Source of the DNA: Pseudonocardia sp.
GTDB taxonomy: Bacteria; Actinomycetota; Actinomycetes; Mycobacteriales; Pseudonocardiaceae
Length of the DNA stretch: 34,508 bases
Direction: 5' to 3'
Assembly (NCBI RefSeq): GCF_025965585.1
Contig: NZ_JAOPWR010000534.1
Location: 1 to 34,508, forward strand
Positions 15,951 through 23,739 of this stretch are shown here, in pieces. The notes beneath the pieces are model-generated. The model saw only the letters and a list, made by a program, of their open reading frames with translations. It ran no database searches and had not been told where the DNA came from. Position numbers and translations under genes: made by a program. Every line of letters starts with the position of its first letter. Position 1 is the first letter of the stretch.

Positions 15951-15972
15951 CTGCGGGCGCCTGCGCCCGCAG
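15951..15972 (+). promoter_or_regulatory. Leader hairpin next to the ribosome site
   Basis: CTGCGGGCG and CGCCCGCAG pair perfectly over 9 bases around a CCTG loop. The hairpin ends only a few bases before the AGGACAGGAG ribosome site of the gene at 15994, so it could act on translation or transcript stability. Confidence 0.35.
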
Positions 15973-15993
15973 CCACCAGGACAGGAGACGGAC

Positions 15994-17685
15994 ATGGAAC
16001 CGACGACGCACGCTCGGCGCAGCCAGTTCACCCGGTACGACCTCGGCGTCACACCGTTCTGGACCGACGCCTCGCCCGAGGAGCAGGACGCGCAGCGCGC
16101 CTGGCACGCAGAGATCGCCACCCGCGGCGAGGTCCATCTCGGCCCCGGCGCCTTCGTCTCGCCGCTCGCCGCCGTGTACGCCGACCGGCTCGTGGTCGGG
16201 GCACAGTCCTACCTCGCCGCACACGTCTACCTGTGGGGTGAGCACGAGATCGGCGAGAACTGCACCCTCAACCCGTTCTCCGAGCTCAGAGGCCGGGTCC
16301 GGATGGGCGACGGCGTGCGCGTCGGAGCACACACCTCGATCCTCGGGTTCAACCACCTGACCTCCCCCGACGAGCCCATCCACCAGCAGCCCCTGGTCTA
16401 CAAGGGGATCTCGATCGGCGACGACGTGTGGATCGGCTCCCACGTGGTGGTCCTCGACGGCGTCAGCATCGGGGCGCACAGCGTGATCGGCGCCGGCTCG
16501 GTGGTGACCAAGGACGTGCCCGCCTGGACCGTCGCGGCCGGGAACCCGGCGCGACCGATCCGCGATCGCCGGGCGACGAAGCCCGCGAGCGGGCCGGCAG
16601 ATCTGGGGAGCAGCCTGCACCGGCTCGCCGAGACCGCCCGGGCCCAGGCCGCTGAGCTGCTGCAACGGTGCTGGCAGGGTGACGACCCGGAGCCCGGGTT
16701 CGTGGACCGTCCGGACGCCGACCCGACCCTGCGCGCCTGGTGCGATGCGGTGGAGCTCTCGGACATGCTGCTCGACTCCACGCCACCGCAGGTCGGCGCC
16801 GAACGCATCATCGAGGTGCTGCGGTCCGGGCAGGACCCACGGACCGGCCTGGTCCCCGAGCTGCCCGGCCCGGACGGCCCCCGGTCGGCCGCACCGTCGG
16901 CCGACGGCCACGCCGCCGTGAACTACCACGTCCTGGCCGCGGGATACGCCCTGGAACTGCTCGGATCCCGGTTCGCGCACCCGATCACCTCCGTGGCGGA
17001 AATGTCGTCGCAGGACCTGAGGTCCGCGTTGGACCGGCTGCCGTGGGCCGGTGAGAGCTGGCGGGCCGGCTCCTGGGTCGACGCGATCGGCACGGCGCTG
17101 TACCGCAACCGGGCCGACTTCGGACTCGACGGCGAGATCGAGAGCCTGTTCGGCTGGCTGCTGACCCGCTGCGACCGCTCCACCGGCCTGTGGGGGCGTC
17201 CGGACGAGCGGTCCCGCTGGCTGGAGCCGGTCAACGGCTTCTACCGGCTGACCCGGGGCACGTTCGCCCAGTTCGGCGTCCCGCTGCCCTACCCGGAGCG
17301 GACGATCGACAGCGTGCTGGCCCACGCCGCGGACACGCACTGGTTCCGCGACGACCGTGGCACCGCGTGCAACGTGCTCGACGTGATCCACCCGCTGTGG
17401 CTCTGTGCGCGGCAGACCGGCCATCGGCGGGCCGAGGGCGAGCAGTGGGCGCGGCGGCAGCTGGCCCGGGTGCTGCGGTCCTGGCGCGACGGGGCCGGCT
17501 TCAGCTTCGCCCTCGAGGCCGGCCACGGCCCTGAGCGGACACCGGGCCTGCTGGGCACCGAGATGTGGCTGTCGATCACCTGGCTGCTCGCCGATCACCT
17601 CGGCTGCAGCGACGCTCTCGGCTACACGCCCCGGGGGGTGCACCGGCCCGAACCGCGCGGCGCGGTCGCCGCCGGCCCCCTCTGA
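15994..17685 (+). CDS. Hexapeptide-repeat acyltransferase fused to a helical C-terminal domain
   Basis: This is a 563-residue two-part protein. Residues 45-195 form a left-handed beta-helix acyltransferase of the LacA/WbbJ type: hexapeptide turns such as IGENCTLNPFSEL, VRMGDGVRVGAHTSI, ISIGDDVWIGSHVVV and VIGAGSVVTKDVP, with a candidate catalytic His in GFNHLTSPDE. Residues 205-555 are helical and Trp-rich (DTHWFRDDRGTACNVLDVIH, LLGTEMWLSITWLLADHLG), suggesting an alpha/alpha toroid as in many glycosidases and lyases. The ATG at 15994 has AGGAG upstream. It is divergent from the importer operon and followed by the 2-hydroxyacid dehydrogenase. Acylation of an imported sugar together with processing of it is a guess; no signal peptide is seen. 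Confidence 0.82.
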   Translation: MEPTTHARRSQFTRYDLGVTPFWTDASPEEQDAQRAWHAEIATRGEVHLGPGAFVSPLAAVYADRLVVGAQSYLAAHVYLWGEHEIGENCTLNPFSELRGRVRMGDGVRVGAHTSILGFNHLTSPDEPIHQQPLVYKGISIGDDVWIGSHVVVLDGVSIGAHSVIGAGSVVTKDVPAWTVAAGNPARPIRDRRATKPASGPADLGSSLHRLAETARAQAAELLQRCWQGDDPEPGFVDRPDADPTLRAWCDAVELSDMLLDSTPPQVGAERIIEVLRSGQDPRTGLVPELPGPDGPRSAAPSADGHAAVNYHVLAAGYALELLGSRFAHPITSVAEMSSQDLRSALDRLPWAGESWRAGSWVDAIGTALYRNRADFGLDGEIESLFGWLLTRCDRSTGLWGRPDERSRWLEPVNGFYRLTRGTFAQFGVPLPYPERTIDSVLAHAADTHWFRDDRGTACNVLDVIHPLWLCARQTGHRRAEGEQWARRQLARVLRSWRDGAGFSFALEAGHGPERTPGLLGTEMWLSITWLLADHLGCSDALGYTPRGVHRPEPRGAVAAGPL

Positions 17686-17716
17686 GATCGGCGGACCGAC
17701 TTCCCGACAGCAAGTC

Positions 17717-17730
17717 GGCAAGCGCATTCC
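17717..17730. promoter_or_regulatory. Candidate LacI operator upstream of the 2-hydroxyacid dehydrogenase
   Basis: GGCAAGCGCATTCC matches 12 of 14 positions of GGAATGCGCATTCC. It lies 54 bases before the start at 17784 and is followed, five bases on, by a -10-like GATACC, the same arrangement as at the oxidoreductase promoter. Confidence 0.5.
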
Positions 17731-17783
17731 AACCTGATACCGTGCACCGCGGATCACAGGCGCCCAGACCGGAGGTGGCGGAC

Positions 17784-18791
17784 GTGCCAGTCCTCGACAT
17801 CGTGATCGCGATGACGCCGGAGTTCGTCGACATGACGCTGGAGCCGTCGGTCCGCGCGCGGCTGGAAAGGTTCGGCCGGGTCCGCTACTCCCCCACCCCG
17901 ACCGACCACGGCTCGCCGGCCGCACGGGCGCTGCTCGCCACGGCCGACGTGGTCGTCACCGGGACCGGGACCGCCCTGCTGGACGACGACACGTTCACCG
18001 CCGCACCGCGGCTGAAGGCGGTGATCCACGCTGCCGGATCGCTGCGTCCCGTGGTCACAGCCTTCGCCTACGACCGCGGCGTGCGGCTCTCCTCCCAGGC
18101 CGGGGCCAACGCCCTCCCGGTCGCCGAGTACACGCTGGCGATGATCCTGCTGGAGCTCAAGGGCGTCCGGGGGACCGAGCAGATCTATCGCCGCGAGCGC
18201 CGGGAGGTCGACGTCGACGGCCTGCTCGCAACCAGCGGCACCTACGGACGACGGGTGGGAGTCATCAGCGCGTCCGCCATCGGGCTCCGGGTGATCGACC
18301 TGCTCCGGCCCTTCGACGTGCACGTGGTGATCCACGACCCGTACCTGAGCGACGCCGCGGCGGCCGAGCTCGGGGTCGAGCGCGCGGACCTGCACACCGT
18401 CCTGTCCACATCGGACGTCGTGACCCTGCACGCCCCGCTGCTGCCCGAGACCCGCGGCATGATCGGTGCACCCGAGCTCGCCGCGCTCCGCGACGGGGTC
18501 ACGTTCATCAACACCGCACGCGGTGCCCTGATCGACCAGGACGCATTGGTCAGCGAGCTCTGCAGCGGCCGGATCCGTGCCGTCATCGACGTCACCGACC
18601 CCGAGGTGTCCGCACCCGACTCGCCGCTGTGGGACCTCGACAACGTCGTCCTGACACCCCACGTCGCGGGCTCGCGCGGCCTCGAGCTGCACCGGATCGG
18701 GGAGCGGGCCGTGGCCGAGGTGGGCCGGCTCGCCCGCGGTGAACCACTCGCCTACGAGGTGACGCGCGAGAGGTACGCGACGAACGCGTGA
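17784..18791 (+). CDS. D-isomer-specific 2-hydroxyacid dehydrogenase family protein
   Basis: This 335-residue NAD-dependent dehydrogenase interconverts a 2-hydroxyacid and a 2-oxoacid. The catalytic Arg (INTARGALID), Glu (DVTDPEV) and His (TPHVAGS) are kept. The cofactor loop is altered: the usual GxGxxG reads SASAIG in VGVISASAIGLRV, so two glycines are serine; related actinobacterial proteins often have GAS at this place. The start is GTG at 17784, with GGAGG eight bases upstream; a GTG at 17775 is less suitable. It follows the acyltransferase fusion by 98 bases, with its own putative operator. It may handle an acid made in the sugar pathway. Its 3' end converges with the deacylase gene. 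Confidence 0.88.
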   Translation: MPVLDIVIAMTPEFVDMTLEPSVRARLERFGRVRYSPTPTDHGSPAARALLATADVVVTGTGTALLDDDTFTAAPRLKAVIHAAGSLRPVVTAFAYDRGVRLSSQAGANALPVAEYTLAMILLELKGVRGTEQIYRRERREVDVDGLLATSGTYGRRVGVISASAIGLRVIDLLRPFDVHVVIHDPYLSDAAAAELGVERADLHTVLSTSDVVTLHAPLLPETRGMIGAPELAALRDGVTFINTARGALIDQDALVSELCSGRIRAVIDVTDPEVSAPDSPLWDLDNVVLTPHVAGSRGLELHRIGERAVAEVGRLARGEPLAYEVTRERYATNA

Positions 18792-18814
18792 CCGCCCGGT
18801 ACCGGAGGTGCCGC

Positions 18815-18833
18815 CCGCGGTCGTCAACCGCGG
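18815..18833. terminator. Small hairpin between convergent genes
   Basis: CCGCGGT and ACCGCGG pair over 7 bases around a 5-base loop, at the end of the deacylase gene and 23 bases after the dehydrogenase stop. There is no T-tract. It is a weak candidate for a bidirectional terminator. Confidence 0.35.
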
Positions 18834-20467
18834 CGGTACACCCGGCCCGCGCGGGAGGGGCGGTAGCCGCCACCGTCGACGATCACGGTGCCGTTGACGA
18901 GCACGTACTCGATCCCGGTCGGTGACGACGTGGTGTCGGAGTAGGTCGTCGTGTCGCCGACCTCGTCGAGGTCGAAGACCACCAGGTCGGCCGCGCATCC
19001 CGGCCCGATCCGGCCGATCGTCGACAGGCCGACCCGCCCGGCGGCCAGCCCCGTCATCCGGTGGATCGCCTGCTCGAGGGACAGCAGCCCCTCGGATCGC
19101 ACGAAGTGGCCGAGCATCCGGGGGTAGGCGCCGAAGGCTCCGCGGTTGGGGGTGCCTTCGCCGGTGACGATGGCGTCGGTCTCCAGCGCGGTGTAGGGCA
19201 GGCCGAGGACCTCCCGCAGCGGCGCGTCGGACCGCATGCTGCCGGCCGAGCCGACCACGAGCATCATCGTCTCGCCGCGGTCGGCGACGAGCAGGTCCAT
19301 CGTGGCGTCGAACGGGTCGCGGCCGGTGCGCTCCGCGAGCTGGGCGAGCGAGCCGCCCTCGTGCTCGCGGTACTGGGCCGAGCCGACGGTCAGCAACAGG
19401 ATGTTGTCGTAGCCGAGCGACGCGATCATGTTGTCGGTCCAGCCGCCGGACGGGGTGGGCCACTGCGGGCGCTCGTCCTCGATGCTGCGCCGGATCTCCG
19501 TGCGGGTGCGCGGGTCGTCGAGCCGCGCGGCCACCTCGTCCATCCCGCCCTCGACCGCCCAGGGCGGGAGCAGCGCGGCCAGCGTCGTGTTCCCGGCGAT
19601 GTAGGCCTGGCAGTCGGTGGCGACGTCGATCCCCCGCCTGCGGGCCACCTCCAGGGAGTCGATCGCCCGGCCGATCCGCGGCCAGTTCGACTCCCCCAGC
19701 GCGCACAGGTGCGAGAACTGGGTCCGCACCTCGCCGTGGGCAGCGATCTCGACGACCTCGTTGACGGCGTCGACGAGGGTCTCCGACAGTCCCCGGCTGT
19801 GGCAGGTGAACAGCCCGTCGGTGCGTCCGACGAGGCGGGCCAGGTGCGTCACCTCCGCCGTGTCGGCGTACATGCCCGGTGCGTACGCCAGGCCGGCCGA
19901 CATCCCGAAGGCGCCGGCGGCGAGGGACTCCTCGAGCAGCGCGGTCATCTGCCGCAGCTCGGCGGCATCCGGCTCCCGCTTGGCGAAACCCATCGTGGCG
20001 ATCCGCAGTGCGCCGTGGGCCGCCAGTGGCACCACGTTGAGCGCGACCCCGGCGTCGTCGAGGGTGTCGAGGTAGTCCGCCATCGTCGGCCAGCCGCTGC
20101 GCGAACCACGCGAGCGCAGGAACGAGGTGTAGCCCCGCATCTCGGGATCGAAGGCCGGGACCGCCGGGGCCGGGGCGAAACCACAGTTGCCGGTGACCAG
20201 CGTCGTGATGCCCTGACGCAGGAAGCAGCTCAGGATGTCCTCGTGCCGCGGGTCGGCCAGCACGAAGTCGGAGTGGCTGTGGATGTCGACGAAGCCCGGG
20301 CTGACCACCTTCCCGCGGGCGTCGATCACCCGATCCGCCTGCACGCCCTCGGGGAGGGTCCCGACGTAGACGATGTCGCGTCCCAGGACCCCGACGTCCG
20401 CGACGAACGCCGGAGCACCGGTCCCGTCCACGACGAGCCCGTCACGGATCAACAAGTCCAGGTTCAC
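18824..20467 (-). CDS. N-acyl-D-amino-acid deacylase (amidohydrolase family)
   Basis: This 547-residue amidohydrolase removes an acyl group from an N-acyl-D-amino acid or a related N-acylated compound. Metal-site motifs are in place: HSHSD (His63, His65, Asp67), Cys95 in TGNCGFAPA, His in FTCHSRG and His in TQFSHL. The family signatures LAALLPPWA and GAFGAYPRMLGHFVR are also present. The GTG start at 20467 overlaps the TGA of the kinase gene by four bases. It is the last gene of the eight-gene importer operon. In this company (amino-sugar kinase, GlmS-like SIS protein) the natural substrate may be an N-acylated amino sugar, an amino-sugar acid or a D-amino conjugate. Substrate is inferred. 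Confidence 0.9.
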   Translation of the reverse strand: MNLDLLIRDGLVVDGTGAPAFVADVGVLGRDIVYVGTLPEGVQADRVIDARGKVVSPGFVDIHSHSDFVLADPRHEDILSCFLRQGITTLVTGNCGFAPAPAVPAFDPEMRGYTSFLRSRGSRSGWPTMADYLDTLDDAGVALNVVPLAAHGALRIATMGFAKREPDAAELRQMTALLEESLAAGAFGMSAGLAYAPGMYADTAEVTHLARLVGRTDGLFTCHSRGLSETLVDAVNEVVEIAAHGEVRTQFSHLCALGESNWPRIGRAIDSLEVARRRGIDVATDCQAYIAGNTTLAALLPPWAVEGGMDEVAARLDDPRTRTEIRRSIEDERPQWPTPSGGWTDNMIASLGYDNILLLTVGSAQYREHEGGSLAQLAERTGRDPFDATMDLLVADRGETMMLVVGSAGSMRSDAPLREVLGLPYTALETDAIVTGEGTPNRGAFGAYPRMLGHFVRSEGLLSLEQAIHRMTGLAAGRVGLSTIGRIGPGCAADLVVFDLDEVGDTTTYSDTTSSPTGIEYVLVNGTVIVDGGGYRPSRAGRVYRRG

Positions 20468-21444
20468 GCTGCCGCCTCGATCGCTGCCGTCAGATGGGGG
20501 GTGAGCTCGATGGTGCCGATCAGGCCGGGGCACGCCGTGGCAGCGGCCTCCATCGCCAGCCGGACCGACCCGACGATGGGTGAGGCCTGCGCCTGCTGCC
20601 AGGACAGGCACCGGGCCGGGCCGGCGCTGTGCCGCCGGACGCAGGCTCGGAACAAGGCGTCCCCCGACACCCCGCCCACCAGGGCGAACGGCGTCGGTGG
20701 ATCGCCCTCGTCGCGCACGGCCGCCGCGGCGGCCCCGGCGAACTCGACCAGGGCGGTCGCGGCCGCCTCGACGATCCGCTCGGCCACGGGATCGCCGGCA
20801 CTCGCGTGGTGGAGCACCACCGGGGCCAGCGCCGCGACGTCCGAGGGCTGCATGCGGAAGTGCATGTGGTCGATGATCGACTGCGGCTCGGTGAGCCCGA
20901 GCTCCCGCAGGACCGGACCGCACAACGCAGTGGGAGGTCCGACGCGGTCGTGCTGGCGCAGCACCGCGATCAGCGCACGCCGCCCGATGTCGTAGCCACT
21001 GCCCTCGTCACCGAGCAGCGCTCCCCACCCGCCGGCCCGGGCCTCCCGGGCGCCGTTGCGGGCGAAGGCCACGGAGCCGGTGCCGGAGATGGCGACCACC
21101 CCGGACGAGCCCGTGCCGAACGCGCCCATCCACGCCCCCATCGCGTCGTTGGCCAGCGACCAGTCGATGTCGGGCGCCGCCTCGCGCAGCCCGTCCGCCA
21201 GCGCGGCCTCGACCTCCTTGGTGTCCAACCCGGCCGCGCAGACCGCCGCATACACCGGTGCTCCGGGCGGCGTGTCGCGCAGCGCCGCGCGGACGAGTCC
21301 CACGAGCGTGCGACCGCTGGCCTGCGGGCCGTGGCGGTGGACGTTGGCCCCCGGGCCGGTCACGCGGCCGATGACGGTGCCGGTCGAGCTGATCGCGGCG
21401 CACCGGGCGCGCGTGCCGCCGGCGTCGACTCCCACGAAGATCAT
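20464..21444 (-). CDS. BadF/BadG-type N-acetylglucosamine kinase-like protein
   Basis: This 326-residue ASKHA-fold kinase is of the BadF/BadG/BcrA/BcrD family, the group holding eukaryotic-type GlcNAc kinase and bacterial glucosamine kinases. Phosphate loops are clear: GVDAGGTRARC (Asp7-Thr11), VAISGTGSVAF, and the family stretch GGWGALLGDEGSGYDIGRRA. The ATG at 21444 overlaps the stop of the ROK gene by four bases (ATGA), and its end overlaps the deacylase start. The predicted reaction is ATP-dependent phosphorylation of the imported amino sugar. The sugar specificity cannot be fixed from sequence. Confidence 0.88.
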   Translation of the reverse strand: MIFVGVDAGGTRARCAAISSTGTVIGRVTGPGANVHRHGPQASGRTLVGLVRAALRDTPPGAPVYAAVCAAGLDTKEVEAALADGLREAAPDIDWSLANDAMGAWMGAFGTGSSGVVAISGTGSVAFARNGAREARAGGWGALLGDEGSGYDIGRRALIAVLRQHDRVGPPTALCGPVLRELGLTEPQSIIDHMHFRMQPSDVAALAPVVLHHASAGDPVAERIVEAAATALVEFAGAAAAAVRDEGDPPTPFALVGGVSGDALFRACVRRHSAGPARCLSWQQAQASPIVGSVRLAMEAAATACPGLIGTIELTPHLTAAIEAAA

Positions 21445-22529
21445 ATGAGCAGTCGCCGCATGTCGGTGTTGACCTGCTGGTGGACCGCGGCCGCGGCACC
21501 GCGCAGCGTGGCGTCCGCGCCCAGCCGTGACGGGATTACGGTCGGCGGGTGGGGCAGCACATCGGCGAGCCGGTCGGTGAGCTCCTCGTCGAGTCGTCGG
21601 CCGTAGCGGAGGATCTCCTCGCCGAGGACGATGACGCCCACGTCGAGCACCGCCGCAACCGCCACGCAGGCGGACGCCAGGATCTCGGTGATCCCGGTGG
21701 TCGACGCCTCGTCCGCCGTGCCGTTCTCCCCGACCGCGCGCATGTGGTCGAACAGCGTGGTCTCCAGCGGGCCGAAGTCGCGCGACCCGCGCTCGCCGGA
21801 CGGCGCGGGCAGGTACCCGATCTCGCCGGCCGCGAAGTGCACGCCGCGGTGCAGCGTTCCCCCCAGGATCAGACCTGCGCCCAGACCGCCGCGGACGCCG
21901 AACATGACCAGGTCGGACGCGTCGTGCTCGCCGAAGGCATGCTCGCCCAGCGCGCCGAGGTTGAGGTCGTTGTCGACCACCACCACCTCGGTCCGCACCG
22001 TGGCCCGGACCTCGTCGAGCAGCCGGACGTCACGCCACCCGAGGCTCGGCGCCCACTCGATGGTGCCGGTCAGCGGGTCGGTGACGCCGGGGACCGCGAG
22101 TCCGATGCCGACCACGTGCTCCAGGCCGCTCACCTGCTTCGCGAGCCAGCGGACGAAGGTCGCCGGGCTGCGCAGCGCCGTCGCGGGGACGTCGTGGAGC
22201 GAACCGGCGACGATGCCGCCGTTCAGGTCGACGAGAGCGTGCCGGGCCGGCTCACCGCTCAGGTCCACCGCCAGCACCGTGCGGGATCCGGCGTCGAGCC
22301 CGTACAGGTCGCCCCGTCGGCCGCCGGTCGCCGGTCCCTCGCCGACCGGGGTGACCACACCGGCCTCGGTCAGCGTCGTCACCACCGCCGAGACCGTCGG
22401 GCCGCTCAGACCCGTCTCGCGCGCGATACCGGCCCGGGTCATGGCGCCGACCCGCCGCAGGGTCTCCACGACCGCGCGCAGGTTCACCTCGCGGATGTAG
22501 CCGCGGTCGGCCGTCCGGACGTCAAACAT
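21441..22529 (-). CDS. ROK-family transcriptional regulator
   Basis: This 362-residue ROK protein has an N-terminal winged helix (about 15-65: VVETLRRVGAMTRAGIARET, LSGPTVSAVVTTLTEAGVV) and a sugar kinase-like ROK domain (LAVDLSGEPARHALVDLNGG, VGIGLAVPGVTDP, VVVDNDLNLGALGEHAFG). The ROK zinc motif CxCGxxGCxE is missing: the matching region reads PSGERGSRDFGPLE. It is therefore probably a pure sensor-repressor, not an active kinase. The ATG at 22529 overlaps the preceding gene by 8 bases. It is in the operon it probably controls; the 21-bp near-palindrome at 28081-28101 is the best operator candidate. Confidence 0.9.
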   Translation of the reverse strand: MFDVRTADRGYIREVNLRAVVETLRRVGAMTRAGIARETGLSGPTVSAVVTTLTEAGVVTPVGEGPATGGRRGDLYGLDAGSRTVLAVDLSGEPARHALVDLNGGIVAGSLHDVPATALRSPATFVRWLAKQVSGLEHVVGIGLAVPGVTDPLTGTIEWAPSLGWRDVRLLDEVRATVRTEVVVVDNDLNLGALGEHAFGEHDASDLVMFGVRGGLGAGLILGGTLHRGVHFAAGEIGYLPAPSGERGSRDFGPLETTLFDHMRAVGENGTADEASTTGITEILASACVAVAAVLDVGVIVLGEEILRYGRRLDEELTDRLADVLPHPPTVIPSRLGADATLRGAAAAVHQQVNTDMRRLLI

Positions 22530-23739
22530 AGGTCGGCAGCCGGTTCCCGGCCTGATCGAACACACCGTGCAACACGGGCCGCTCCCCTGCGCCGCTGACG
22601 ACGGCGATGTTCGCCCGCGTGACGAAGGACTGGATGCGGAAACCCATCACGACGGTCGAGCCGACGGGCGCGGTCTGCGGCGTGCCGCTGATGTAGCCGT
22701 AGTAGTCGATGCCCCCGAACCCGCCGGTGGTGCCGGACCCCGCGCCGTGGAACTCCTCGCGGTGCTCGTGGATCTCCTCCAGGCTGTTGCCGACCATGAC
22801 GGTCCGCCGGAACTCCGGGTCCAGCCACACCGGGTCGTCGACGAAGAAGCCGCCGCCGTAGACGTAGGCGCGATCGCCCACGTGGTGGGCCACCTCGGTG
22901 ACGTAGCAGGCGGCCGGGATCTCCGGCAGGTCCTGCACGAGGTGGTAGGGCGTGGTGCCGAGGAACCCGTGCCCGGGCTCGACGTGGGTGGCGCCGAGCT
23001 CGGCCTGCGTGCGCAGCGTGTAGACGGAGGTGTTGCCGGGGGCGTTCACCTGGAGCACCTCGAGGCCCATGCCCTCGAGGATGTCGCGGGCCCGCAGCAA
23101 CGTCGCGAAGTTCGCGGTGGGGACGGGCTTCGCCGCCTCGGAGTAGGCCAGCGCCGGGAACGTCGTCACGCCCACGACCCGAACGCCCGGCAGTGCCGCG
23201 ATCTCCGCCGCCGTCGTGCGCAGGTCGTCGATGAGCACGCCGCCGTCCATGCCGGGCAGGTACGTGTCCCTGGCCGGGTCGGCGACGCGGATCAGCAGGT
23301 CCTGCGTGCGGCCCTGGCGGTGGGCCTCGGTCGCGATCTGCCGTGCCTTGGCCGCGCTGAAGACCGAGATGGCCTCGGGTTCGGCGGCCACGATTCGCGG
23401 GATGTCGATCGTCGGCACCTGCACCAGGTTCCCGACGTGTCCCAGCCGGAAGCCGTGGGCCAGTAGCGCGTTGGCGTCGGCGATGTCCACCGCGACGGTC
23501 TCGCCACCGCCCGCGCCGACCAGCGCCTCGGTGATCACCGGGTTCCGGCCGATCTGCTTGGTCATGAAGTACAGCGCCAACCCGACGGCATCGGCCTCGG
23601 CCCGGATGACGGCGGCGTTGGCCGCGATCGCGTCGCGGTCGAGCACGAAGGTGTTCGGCGGGATCCGCCGCTGCAGGGCGAGATCGGCCGCCGCCGTCAG
23701 CAGGGCAGGGTTGCGCCGCCGGAGGAGCTCAAGAAACAC
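22522..23739 (-). CDS. YhfX-like PLP-dependent protein (alanine racemase fold)
   Basis: This 405-residue fold-type III PLP protein starts VFLELLRRRNPALLTAAADL and continues PPNTFVLDRDAIAANAAVIR and LYFMTKQIGRNP. That pattern resembles E. coli YhfX and the wider alanine racemase/D-serine dehydratase/D-threonine aldolase group. Lys61 in FMTKQ is the probable PLP lysine. The glycine-rich GHVGNLVQVP and EPGHGFLGTTPYH are also family-like. The GTG at 23739 is chosen because it matches the expected N-terminus; an upstream in-frame GTG at 23781 would add 14 residues. It overlaps the ATPase gene by 11 bases. Possible roles are racemisation, deamination or dehydration of a D-amino or amino-sugar acid; the reaction of YhfX itself is not known to me. 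Confidence 0.78.
   Translation of the reverse strand: MFLELLRRRNPALLTAAADLALQRRIPPNTFVLDRDAIAANAAVIRAEADAVGLALYFMTKQIGRNPVITEALVGAGGGETVAVDIADANALLAHGFRLGHVGNLVQVPTIDIPRIVAAEPEAISVFSAAKARQIATEAHRQGRTQDLLIRVADPARDTYLPGMDGGVLIDDLRTTAAEIAALPGVRVVGVTTFPALAYSEAAKPVPTANFATLLRARDILEGMGLEVLQVNAPGNTSVYTLRTQAELGATHVEPGHGFLGTTPYHLVQDLPEIPAACYVTEVAHHVGDRAYVYGGGFFVDDPVWLDPEFRRTVMVGNSLEEIHEHREEFHGAGSGTTGGFGGIDYYGYISGTPQTAPVGSTVVMGFRIQSFVTRANIAVVSGAGERPVLHGVFDQAGNRLPTYV

Noticed and set aside
18824-20995. Long plus-strand frames opposite the deacylase and kinase genes
   Set aside because: They are antisense shadows of real genes produced by the GC-biased third positions and show no domain.
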